Shown piece after piece: positions 26,185 to 32,765 of a DNA stretch of 37,912 nucleotides. The DNA is from Chryseobacterium gleum (GTDB taxonomy: Bacteria > Bacteroidota > Bacteroidia > Flavobacteriales_D > Sanyastnellaceae). The position numbers and the translations under genes are program-made. The stretch covers positions 1 to 37,912 of the forward strand of contig CAMCVP010000019.1 in NCBI GenBank assembly GCA_945881835.1, in the 5' to 3' direction. The notes below the pieces were generated by a model. It was not told the DNA's origin, did not search any database, and saw nothing but the letters and a program-made list of their open reading frames with translations. Position 1 is the stretch's first letter. Every line of letters begins with the position of its first letter.

Positions 26185-26525
26185 TATTCAAAGTAATTAT
26201 TATTTCGCAACCATTTTTCAATGGTTGATTTATTGTTTCTAAATGTTCGCTCGTACTCGTCGTGGCTTCCAACCCATAATACGGTGGCTTCATATTTTTT
26301 CTCAAACACAATGAGAATTAGTGTTCTATGAATTTCAATATTGAAAAAATAGAATCCATTTGCATTCACCAAGTCGGCATCTTTTCGGATATCGAAAAAA
26401 CTTTTTTCAGAAGGAGAGTATCTCTCCAAATCAGAAATGAGTTTATCAATTTCAATTCCCAGCCGTTTATTTCCTTTATTCTTCTTTTTATGTTTCAGAA
26501 GAATCCTGATTCCATAAACTTTCAT
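26184..26525 (-). CDS. higB: HigB-type RelE-superfamily toxin
   Basis: This 113-residue protein fits the HigB mRNA-interferase family, which cuts mRNA on the ribosome. Characteristic stretches are IRKDADLVNANGFYFFNIE (the family's 'DLxxADxVNxxRxVFNI' block) and LWVGSHDEYERTFRN (family 'FVGTHxEYDxI'). The C-terminal His and Tyr of the latter are likely active-site residues. The N-terminus is basic (LLKHKKKNKGNKRLG). Toxin-first gene order is the norm for higBA and is kept here. The module lies between arrays A1/B1 on one side and B2 on the other. Confidence 0.87.
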   Translation of the reverse strand: MKVYGIRILLKHKKKNKGNKRLGIEIDKLISDLERYSPSEKSFFDIRKDADLVNANGFYFFNIEIHRTLILIVFEKKYEATVLWVGSHDEYERTFRNNKSTIEKWLRNNNYFE

Positions 26526-26553
26526 AAGAATACGTTGCTAAGATAATTATTAG

Positions 26554-26570
26554 TTCGGAAATATTCCGAA
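26554..26570. promoter_or_regulatory. Inverted repeat, candidate HigA operator
   Basis: TTCGGAA-ATA-TTCCGAA is a perfect 7-bp inverted repeat 28 bp upstream of the higB start. AT-rich arms extend the symmetry (AATTATT on both sides with a 3-bp offset). Its place before the toxin-antitoxin operon fits autoregulation by the HTH antitoxin. The next 91 bp to array B2 show no recognised feature. Confidence 0.6.
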
Positions 26571-26661
26571 TAATTGTTTTGATTTTTCATGAATCAAATC
26601 TCAGAAACCAAATTGGCATATGCACCAATTTTTATGTGCTAGTTATATGCTGTTTATTCGT

Positions 26662-26860
26662 CATCTGTGATGATCAATCTGACGTTGTCAGATCAATTGC
26701 TGTGCAATCAATCACCTACGGTGATCAATCTGACGTTGTCAGATCAATTGCTGCGCAATCAATCACCTGCGGTGATCAATCCTTCGGATTTATCGGAACG
26801 ATTGATCGCAACGCGATTGATCCGGAGGATTGATCATCGAAGATGATTGATCACGAAGTG
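26662..26860. repeat. Family B palindromic word array, copy B2
   Basis: Thirteen words: CATC-TGT-GATG, CTGAC-GTT-GTCAG, TGC-TGT-GCA, CACC-TAC-GGTG, CTGAC-GTT-GTCAG, TGC-TGC-GCA, CACC-TGC-GGTG, CC-TTC-GG, CG-GAA-CG, CGC-AAC-GCG, CC-GGA-GG, CATC-GAA-GATG, CAC-GAA-GTG. Linkers are ATCAAT up to the eighth word, ATTTAT at the switch and ATTGAT after it. Words 2-4 and 5-7 are the same triplet of words with loop differences. The right end leads toward the MBOAT gene. Confidence 0.95.
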
Positions 26861-26893
26861 ATTTGTTCCCTTCTCTTAACTTTCAAAGCACCT

Positions 26894-26901
26894 TATCTTT
26901 G
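26894..26901 (+). promoter_or_regulatory. Candidate -7 box of the acyltransferase operon
   Basis: TATCTTTG matches TAnnTTTG exactly and lies 4 bp before the ATG at 26906, so the transcript would start at or near the start codon (leaderless). It sits inside the longer frame from 26843, which supports the later start. No -33 TTG lies at 17-23 bp. Confidence 0.55.
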
Positions 26902-26905
26902 TAGG

Positions 26906-28360
26906 ATGGTCTTCTCCTCAGCAATCTTCCTCACCATATTCCTCCCAGCCTTCCTGCTGCTGTATTGGATATGCCCGAAGAAATTCAAGAATGCCTTCTT
27001 GTTGCTGTCAAGTGTCTTCTTCTACGCGTGGGGTGCGCCGAAATTTATTTTTGTTATAATAGGAACCACCCTTATCGATTTTTTCTTGGTGGGAAGAATG
27101 GATCGAAGCAAGAACGAGACGGAACGAAAACTCATTTTGATCTTTTCTGTCGTGATGAACCTGGGACTGCTGGTCTATTTCAAATACATGAACTTCTTCA
27201 TAGAGAATGTCAATGTAGCCATGAAGGGAATGGGTCTCGAAAGCAGCATTCCGTGGACGAAGTTGGTTCTTCCAATAGGAATTTCGTTTTATACGTTTGA
27301 GACGCTCACATACGTGGTAGACGTTTTCCGAAGAGTACACAAACCACTGAAGAATTTCTGGGACTATCAGTTGTACATCATTCTTTTTCCAAAATTGATA
27401 GCCGGTCCCATTATTCGGTATCACGACATTGCCGATCAGATCACCGATCGCTCTTCACGTGACAACAGTACCGAACGTTTGTTCGGTTTTTATCGTTTTT
27501 GCATTGGACTGGGAAAGAAGGTACTCATTGCAAATACCTTCGCGGCTTTTGCCGACAGCGTGTATGGCAATGCTGAAACAGGTTTGGGTGCGCTCGATCC
27601 GAATACACTGGCTGCAGGAACCGCTTGGCTGGCGGCGATTTCCTACACACTGCAGATTTATTTCGACTTCAGCGGTTATTCCGACATGGCCATTGGTATT
27701 GGACGCATGATCGGTTTCAAATTCCCAGAGAATTTCAACAATCCGTATATCTCGCAAAGCATCACAGAGTTTTGGCGTCGTTGGCACATGACCTTGGGAA
27801 GCTGGATGCGCAATTACCTCTACATTCCATTGGGTGGAAACAAGGTGAGCAAAGGACGGTTGTATTTCAATCTATGGTTGGTGTTTTTACTTTCCGGATT
27901 GTGGCACGGCGCTTCTTGGAATTACATCATTTGGGGCGCTTGGCACGGATTGTTCCTTGTTCTGGAGCGCGCATTTCTACTGAAGGCCATGAGTTCCATT
28001 GGGAAGATTACGCGCGTGGCCTTTACGTTTGTGGTGGTGGTAATCGGATGGATATTCTTCCGGGTTGAAGATCTCGCTTCGGCATGGGGATACACCGCAG
28101 CGCTATTTGGCGGAAACGGAAGAAGCGTGAGCATGCCTATAGACATGGAGTGGATCGTGCTCGGAGCACTGGCTTTTGTCTTTTCCTTTTTCCTTCTCTT
28201 TCCAAAAACACAAAAAATTCAGGATGCTGTTTTCGGAGAGCGCGATTTAAGAAACCTTGGACACGTCGTAATGACGTGCGTTGCCGCTGCACTTTTCATC
28301 TTGTCATTGAGTTACGTCACGGCCAGTGGATTTAATCCGTTTATTTATTTTCGATTCTAA
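26906..28360 (+). CDS. MBOAT family O-acyltransferase (AlgI-like)
   Basis: This 484-residue inner-membrane protein has about ten to twelve helices and matches the AlgI branch of the MBOAT family, which passes acetyl groups across the membrane for polysaccharide O-acetylation. Markers are FRRWHMTLGSWMRNYLYIPLGGN in the middle (variant FWRRWHM), PKLIAGPIIRYHDI, and the active-site region SGLWHGASWNYIIWG with His334, followed by WHG with His347. The start at 26906 gives a hydrophobic N-terminus MVFSSAIFLTIFLPAFLLLYW. A frame open from 26843 would add 21 residues coded by array B2 and the -7 box and is not favoured. The stop overlaps the next start (TAATG). Confidence 0.92.
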   Translation: MVFSSAIFLTIFLPAFLLLYWICPKKFKNAFLLLSSVFFYAWGAPKFIFVIIGTTLIDFFLVGRMDRSKNETERKLILIFSVVMNLGLLVYFKYMNFFIENVNVAMKGMGLESSIPWTKLVLPIGISFYTFETLTYVVDVFRRVHKPLKNFWDYQLYIILFPKLIAGPIIRYHDIADQITDRSSRDNSTERLFGFYRFCIGLGKKVLIANTFAAFADSVYGNAETGLGALDPNTLAAGTAWLAAISYTLQIYFDFSGYSDMAIGIGRMIGFKFPENFNNPYISQSITEFWRRWHMTLGSWMRNYLYIPLGGNKVSKGRLYFNLWLVFLLSGLWHGASWNYIIWGAWHGLFLVLERAFLLKAMSSIGKITRVAFTFVVVVIGWIFFRVEDLASAWGYTAALFGGNGRSVSMPIDMEWIVLGALAFVFSFFLLFPKTQKIQDAVFGERDLRNLGHVVMTCVAAALFILSLSYVTASGFNPFIYFRF

Positions 28361-29691
28361 TGAAGAGTAATAAACTGCATACCTTTTTGTTCGCCTTGGT
28401 CATTGCGGCTTTGTTTCTCCCCATGATACAAATGGTAAAACCGTTTGTTGAAGTGGGCCCACTTTTCGGTTCAATTGTCCCCACTGCAAAAGATTCGCTC
28501 ACGCTGGAAGCGTGGTTCGACGGTACCTACCAAGAGAATCGAAACAAGTACATCAACGAGCAATTCGGATTCCGAAACACTGCTGTTCGTTTGCACAATC
28601 AGATTGCGTTTTCACTCTTCCATAAAGCCAAGGCCAACGGTGTTATTATTGGGAAGGAAGATTATTTGTACGAGATCAAATACATCAATGCCTTTCGCGG
28701 CGCGGAAGAGGTGAGTGCGGCCAAGGTAGATTCGAACCTCGTTATGCTGAAAGCCCTTCAAACTAAATTGAAAGAAAAAGGTGTTGAATTGGTGGTGGTC
28801 ATGAATCCCGGGAAAGCTTCTTTTTATCCGGAATTCATTCCCGATGAATTCCCCATTCTTTCCAACCGAAGTTATTATTCCGAATACCAGAAAGGATTGG
28901 AAGCACAGGGCATTCAGCACATAGACTTTGGAAAATGGTTTCGCGAAATGAAGGGCAAAACACCTGCGCCGCTTTTCCCGAAAACCGGAATACATTGGAG
29001 TCAATACGGTGCAACGCTAGCAGCCGATTCGTTGGTTCGTTTTTGTTCGAATTTGTTGGGAAAAGAGATGAATGAATTTTATTGGAACAAAGACAATTTG
29101 CCGTTATCTACCAGCATGGAAAGTGTAGACGAGGACATTGGTTTGGGTATGAATTTATTGTATAACATCGAAGTTCTCCCCATGGCTTATCCGCGTGTGG
29201 GTGTAAATACGAAGTACGGTGTAGACTTCGGAAATACAGGTATTCAGCCGAAGATTGCTGTTATTTCAGACAGTTATTTTTTCAATATGCTTCAACTTCC
29301 ACTTACTCCTGATTTGTTCCGTGAAGTGAATTTTTACTACTACAACAAACAGGTGCACAAATGGCCTATTCGAGAGATTGTAACTTCCGATGCATTGGCG
29401 CAAATGCAAGACATTGAGAAGTCAGACATTGTATTCGTCATGGCTACAGAATGCAACATGGATCAGGTTGGATGGGGATTTATTTCAACGGCTTATCGCT
29501 ATTTTGTTTTGGGAGAGCACTTTGACACCCTGGCAATGCGCATAGAGAAATATAAGAATCGCATTGAATCTGACCTCACATGGAAGGAAGCCATTGCGGA
29601 AAAGGCCAAGCTGAATAAGGTTTCTCTCGACACCATGATTATGCGCGACGCCCGTTACATGGCCGAAATGGAATATTCGAGCGGAAATTAG
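28360..29691 (+). CDS. AlgX/AlgJ-like SGNH O-acetyltransferase
   Basis: This 443-residue protein has one N-terminal membrane anchor (about residues 8-26) and a periplasmic SGNH-like domain that probably transfers acetyl groups onto the glycan, with the MBOAT protein as acetyl donor. Visible marks are IGKEDYLYEIKYINAF (the family's 'GKDGWLF' position), VVVMNPGKASFYPEFIP, TGIHWSQYGA with His212, and VISDSYFFNML with Asp304 and Ser305. The gene overlaps the MBOAT gene by 1 bp, the usual pairing. Whether the capsule from the 0.3-23 kb locus or another glycan is the target cannot be told. Confidence 0.85.
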   Translation: MKSNKLHTFLFALVIAALFLPMIQMVKPFVEVGPLFGSIVPTAKDSLTLEAWFDGTYQENRNKYINEQFGFRNTAVRLHNQIAFSLFHKAKANGVIIGKEDYLYEIKYINAFRGAEEVSAAKVDSNLVMLKALQTKLKEKGVELVVVMNPGKASFYPEFIPDEFPILSNRSYYSEYQKGLEAQGIQHIDFGKWFREMKGKTPAPLFPKTGIHWSQYGATLAADSLVRFCSNLLGKEMNEFYWNKDNLPLSTSMESVDEDIGLGMNLLYNIEVLPMAYPRVGVNTKYGVDFGNTGIQPKIAVISDSYFFNMLQLPLTPDLFREVNFYYYNKQVHKWPIREIVTSDALAQMQDIEKSDIVFVMATECNMDQVGWGFISTAYRYFVLGEHFDTLAMRIEKYKNRIESDLTWKEAIAEKAKLNKVSLDTMIMRDARYMAEMEYSSGN

Positions 29692-29721
29692 AATAACGCT
29701 GTTGCCTGTTGTATTTTCGCG

Positions 29722-30432
29722 ATGCAAATGAAACTGGTAATTATTCCCACCTACAACGAGCGCGAGAACATTGTTGAAATGATTCACGCGGTGCTCGATC
29801 AACCTACAGGGTTTCATTTGCTTATTGTAGATGATGGTTCTCCAGATGGAACTGCCGCTATGGTAAAAGAAAAGCAAACTGAATTTGCTGGAAGATTGCA
29901 CATTCTTGAGCGCAGCGGAAAGCTGGGTCTAGGAACCGCGTACATTGCGGGATTCAAATGGGGATTGGCGAATAACTACGAATACATTTTCGAAATGGAT
30001 TGCGATTTTTCGCACAATCCGAAAGACCTTCCTCGTCTGCTTGAAGCGTGTGAAAAGAATCACGGCGTTGCTGTCGGTTCTCGCTATGTGAAAGGTGGCG
30101 GCACAGTCGACTGGCCTTGGCACAGAAGAGTCATTAGTAAAGGTGGAAGTATATACGTCAACTTAATTTTAGGTTTGGGCGTAAACGACAGCACCGGCGG
30201 ATTCGTTTGTTACCACCGCGATGTTCTTTCGAAAATGAATCTCGATGCCATTCAGTTTATCGGATATGCGTTTCAAATTGAAATGAAATACAAGGCGAAG
30301 CGCCTCGGATTCAAGATTGCAGAAGTCCCTATTCTATTCGCCGACCGCGTGAAAGGAACAAGCAAGATGAGTCTGAATATTTTTCATGAAGCATTCTTTG
30401 GCGTATTGAAAATGCGCTTTCAAAAAATATAA
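29722..30432 (+). CDS. Polyprenol monophosphomannose synthase (GT2)
   Basis: This 236-residue soluble or membrane-associated glycosyltransferase transfers mannose (or glucose) from GDP/UDP to a polyprenyl phosphate. The N-terminal GT-A motifs are VIIPTYNERENIVEMI, LLIVDDGSPDGTAAMV (Asp pair), GLGTAYIAGFKWGL, and the metal site FEMDCDFSHNPKDLP. SRYVKGGGTVDWPWHRRVIS and RVKGTSKMSLNIF are strong DPM1-type marks. No C-terminal membrane domain is present, as in short DPM synthases. The -7-like sequence TATTTTCG ends 2 bp before the ATG, so a weak, leaderless promoter is possible. An in-frame ATG two codons later is an alternative start. Confidence 0.92.
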   Translation: MQMKLVIIPTYNERENIVEMIHAVLDQPTGFHLLIVDDGSPDGTAAMVKEKQTEFAGRLHILERSGKLGLGTAYIAGFKWGLANNYEYIFEMDCDFSHNPKDLPRLLEACEKNHGVAVGSRYVKGGGTVDWPWHRRVISKGGSIYVNLILGLGVNDSTGGFVCYHRDVLSKMNLDAIQFIGYAFQIEMKYKAKRLGFKIAEVPILFADRVKGTSKMSLNIFHEAFFGVLKMRFQKI

Positions 30433-30437
30433 CACTT

Positions 30438-31772
30438 ATGCAAGTCATCAAAAACATCACCGTTGTTAATGAAGGAAAACAAACGGTCAGTGACGTATGG
30501 ATTAACGGTTCGAAAATCGCGCATGTTGTCGCGGTTGGAACAATAGATTATAACAACGCCACGTCCATGGTAGATGGAACCGGAAAACATTTGTTCCCGG
30601 GATTAATCGATGATCAGGTTCACTTCCGCGAGCCGGGATTGACGCACAAAGGAGACCTTACGACTGAATCTGCGGCCGCCGCAGCGGGCGGAGTGACGTC
30701 ATACATGGAAATGCCGAACACCAGCCCGAGTGCAACCACACTTGAATTGCTCGAGCAGAAGTTCAAGCGCGCGGAAGAAGTATCTACCGTGAACTATAAC
30801 TTCTTCATGGGAGCCACGCCCGAGAACGCCGATGTGTTGGCGCAAGTGAATCCGAAGGAAGTGTGTGGTGTGAAGATTTTCATGGGTTCTTCAACTGGAA
30901 ATTTATTGGTAGAAAAGCGCGAAGCGTTGGAGATTATTTTCTCTAAGGTGAAGACGCTCATTGCTACGCACTGCGAAGACGACGGCATTATCAAAAGAAA
31001 TTTAGAGGCCTTGCAAGCAACAGGAAGAACACTCACTGCAGCTGACCATCCTGTTATTCGCAACGCAGAAGGATGTTATGCATCAAGTTCTATGGCTGTT
31101 GAATTGGCGAAGAAGCACGATGCACGATTGCACATTCTTCACATAAGCACAGCACGTGAATTGGAGTTGTTTACGAACGCCATTCCGATGAAGGAAAAGC
31201 GCATCACAGCAGAAGCGTGTATTCATCATTTGTGGTTTACGGAAGAAGATTATGCAACGAAAGGAAACTACATAAAGTGGAATCCGGCAGTGAAATCGTT
31301 CAACGACCGAATGAAAATTCGGGAGGCGGTGAACGACGGAAGAATAGACGTCATAGCCACCGACCACGCTCCGCATACCATTGAAGAGAAGGAGCAAGAA
31401 TACCTGAAAGCACCAAGCGGCGGACCCTTGGTTCAACACAGTTTACAAGCATTAATTGACCTCCACAGACAAGGTGTTTTCACCCTAGAAAAAATAGTAG
31501 AAAAGGCATCTCATGCTGTTGCTGATCTTTTCCAAATCGATGGACGCGGTTACATTCGCGAAGGCTACTTCGCCGACTTCGTCATGGTAGATCTATCTTC
31601 TCCATACACCGTTACCAAAGAAAACCTCTTATACAAATGCGGCTGGTCTCCGTTCGAAGGACATACGTTTTCGAGCACGATCGTTTCAACGTGGTGCAAC
31701 GGGAAGTTGGTGTTTGAGAATGGGAAGCTAACTGGCGAGAAGAGTGGAATGGCGCTAACGTTTACCCGTTAA
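30438..31772 (+). CDS. pyrC: Dihydroorotase
   Basis: This 444-residue amidohydrolase closes carbamoyl-aspartate to dihydroorotate in pyrimidine synthesis. It has FPGLIDDQVHFREPGLTHKGDL near residue 54-75 (spread over the first metal site), VCGVKIFMGSSTGNLLV with the carbamylated Lys, ATHCEDDG, LHILHISTARE and the hallmark VIATDHAPHTIEEKE with APSGGPLVQHSL after it. In the first motif the usual His-x-His is Gln60-Val-His62, a substitution I recall as common in Bacteroidota relatives. It follows the mannose transferase gene after 5 bp and may be co-transcribed. A hydantoinase-like function is possible but less likely given the APSG motif. Confidence 0.9.
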   Translation: MQVIKNITVVNEGKQTVSDVWINGSKIAHVVAVGTIDYNNATSMVDGTGKHLFPGLIDDQVHFREPGLTHKGDLTTESAAAAAGGVTSYMEMPNTSPSATTLELLEQKFKRAEEVSTVNYNFFMGATPENADVLAQVNPKEVCGVKIFMGSSTGNLLVEKREALEIIFSKVKTLIATHCEDDGIIKRNLEALQATGRTLTAADHPVIRNAEGCYASSSMAVELAKKHDARLHILHISTARELELFTNAIPMKEKRITAEACIHHLWFTEEDYATKGNYIKWNPAVKSFNDRMKIREAVNDGRIDVIATDHAPHTIEEKEQEYLKAPSGGPLVQHSLQALIDLHRQGVFTLEKIVEKASHAVADLFQIDGRGYIREGYFADFVMVDLSSPYTVTKENLLYKCGWSPFEGHTFSSTIVSTWCNGKLVFENGKLTGEKSGMALTFTR

Positions 31773-31775
31773 TTT

Positions 31776-31861
31776 TCCCTTCGGGACAAATCCCTTCGGG
31801 ACAAATCCCTTCGGGACGTATCCCTTTGGGATGTATCCTTTCAGGACTTATCCCGTAGGGA
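31776..31861. repeat. Family D: six 11-bp palindromes at 15-bp period
   Basis: Three identical TCCC-TTC-GGGA words, then TCCC-TTT-GGGA, TCCT-TTC-AGGA and TCCC-GTA-GGGA, start at 31776, 31791, 31806, 31821, 31836 and 31851. Four-base linkers CAAA, CAAA, CGTA, TGTA, CTTA separate them. The fifth unit changes a C:G pair to T:A on both sides. The array lies between two convergent genes (dihydroorotase and hepT) and could act as a two-way terminator, although no T-run follows. Confidence 0.95.
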
Positions 31862-31865
31862 CGAA

Positions 31866-32213
31866 TTATAAATTCTTTTCGAGAAGTAATTTGATTTCAG
31901 TGAAAAGAAATGGAATGTTATTTCGAACAACATCGATAACAATTTCGTAGTCTACTCCGAAATAGTCATGTATTAGCTTATCGCGCATACCCGCCATTTC
32001 CTTCCATTCGATGTGGCTATTTAGTTGACGAAAATCTTGATCTATTCTTTTACTTGCTTCGCCAATGATTTCAATGCTTCGCACAAGAGCCCTCAGGAGA
32101 GTTTGGTCGAGGTAAATGTCGTCATCCGTTTTTGAAAATGTTGAGTTCAAAATAAAATCACATTCTTCCAAAATATGTTGAAGAAACTCTTTTCTAGACG
32201 GATACATATTCAA
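31866..32213 (-). CDS. hepT: HepT-type HEPN toxin (DUF86)
   Basis: This 115-residue all-helical protein is a HEPN-domain RNase of the HepT/DUF86 family, the toxin partner of a MNT nucleotidyltransferase. The catalytic motif is MRDKLIHDYFG: Arg77, four residues, His82, then Tyr84, the RX4HXY pattern in which the Tyr is the residue AMPylated by MntA. LVRSIEIIGEASKRI (about 43-57) is a second family mark. The gene starts inside the last 20 bp of the mntA frame, so the pair is translated together. Its 3' end faces the dihydroorotase gene across array D. Confidence 0.9.
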   Translation of the reverse strand: MNMYPSRKEFLQHILEECDFILNSTFSKTDDDIYLDQTLLRALVRSIEIIGEASKRIDQDFRQLNSHIEWKEMAGMRDKLIHDYFGVDYEIVIDVVRNNIPFLFTEIKLLLEKNL

Positions 32214-32496
32214 GCGAATTTAGAATTGAAGTTCTTAAATATGGGCTGAGAGATTTATCTGTAAGCACTTCAACTTTTCTCCCTAAGGTAGACTCAAGAA
32301 AGAACACCAGACCGATAAAATTTTTATATGTCTTTTTTCCCGGTTGAAATTCAACAAAAAAATCAACGTCGCTTTCTTTTTTAGCTTGGTCACGAACAAA
32401 TGATCCGAATAGAGCCAAACGAGCCACTCCAAATTTTTCAATATTGGATTGATTCAATTTAATAATATGTAGCAGCTCAGCTTTCGATGTAACCAT
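32194..32496 (-). CDS. mntA: MntA-type minimal nucleotidyltransferase antitoxin
   Basis: This 100-residue protein has the minimal nucleotidyltransferase fold: LALFGSFVRDQAKKESDVD contains the GSx10DxD motif, completed by DFFVEF. The three acidic residues fit metal binding. Members of this type block HepT by adding AMP groups to its Tyr; the target motif is present in the next gene. The promoter box TAAATTTG lies 5 bp before the ATG, so the mRNA would be leaderless. The gene diverges from the AbiE pair with array B3 in the 267 bp between them. Confidence 0.9.
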   Translation of the reverse strand: MVTSKAELLHIIKLNQSNIEKFGVARLALFGSFVRDQAKKESDVDFFVEFQPGKKTYKNFIGLVFFLESTLGRKVEVLTDKSLSPYLRTSILNSLEYVSV

Positions 32497-32501
32497 TGAA
32501 A

Positions 32502-32531
32502 CAAATTTAGTGGAATTATTACATTAATCAA
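32502..32531 (-). promoter_or_regulatory. Promoter of mntA-hepT, overlapping array B3
   Basis: On the minus strand TAAATTTG (32509-32502) matches the -7 consensus. TTG (32531-32529) stands 19 bp upstream as a -33 element, and it is part of the outermost ATTGAT linker of array B3. The start codon follows 5 bp after the -7 box. Confidence 0.6.
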
Positions 32532-32698
32532 TTTCTTCGTGATCAATTGCGTTGCAATCAATCCTGCGGATGCAGCTTATCGCGAAGCGATTGATACGAA
32601 GTATTGATTTCGAAGAAATTGATCACCGCAGGTGATTGATACGTAGTATTGATCTGACGAAGTCAGATTGATTGTCTCCGACAATTGATCACGTAGTG
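32527..32698. repeat. Family B palindromic word array, copy B3
   Basis: Words in order: TTCTTCGTG (imperfect), TGC-GTT-GCA, CC-TGC-GG, then CGC-GAA-GCG, AC-GAA-GT, TTC-GAA-GAA, CACC-GCA-GGTG, AC-GTA-GT, CTGAC-GAA-GTCAG, TGTC-TCC-GACA and CAC-GTA-GTG. Linkers are ATCAAT on the left, an 11-bp irregular stretch at the switch and ATTGAT seven times on the right. It fills the divergent gap between mntA and abiEi. Confidence 0.94.
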
Positions 32699-32702
32699 AT
32701 TT

Positions 32703-32765
32703 ATTTGTCAAAAATAAACAGGTAATTCGGAAAAATATCGAATTAAGTCATTATTTTTGACAAAT
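32703..32765 (+). promoter_or_regulatory. Nested inverted repeats and -7 box at the abiE promoter
   Basis: A perfect 15-bp inverted repeat has its arms at 32703-32717 and 32751-32765. The right arm covers both the -7 box TATTTTTG (32752-32759) and the first bases of the start codon at 32764. Inside it a second inverted repeat, TAATTCG/CGAATTA, lies at 32723-32729 and 32739-32745. AbiEi-type antitoxins are known to repress their own promoter by binding inverted repeats, which makes this a likely operator. The transcript would be leaderless. Confidence 0.7.

Noticed and set aside
26579-26833. Open frame of 84 codons on the plus strand
   Set aside because: Most of it is translated array B2, giving a repeated peptide that follows the repeat period; no domain is recognisable.
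27008-28068. Long frames on both strands within the MBOAT gene (93-147 codons)
   Set aside because: The MBOAT frame has family motifs across its whole length; the others have none and are shadows.
31776-31861. Classic rho-independent terminator
   Set aside because: Hairpins are present but short, repeated and without a following T-run on either strand; kept as a repeat array only.
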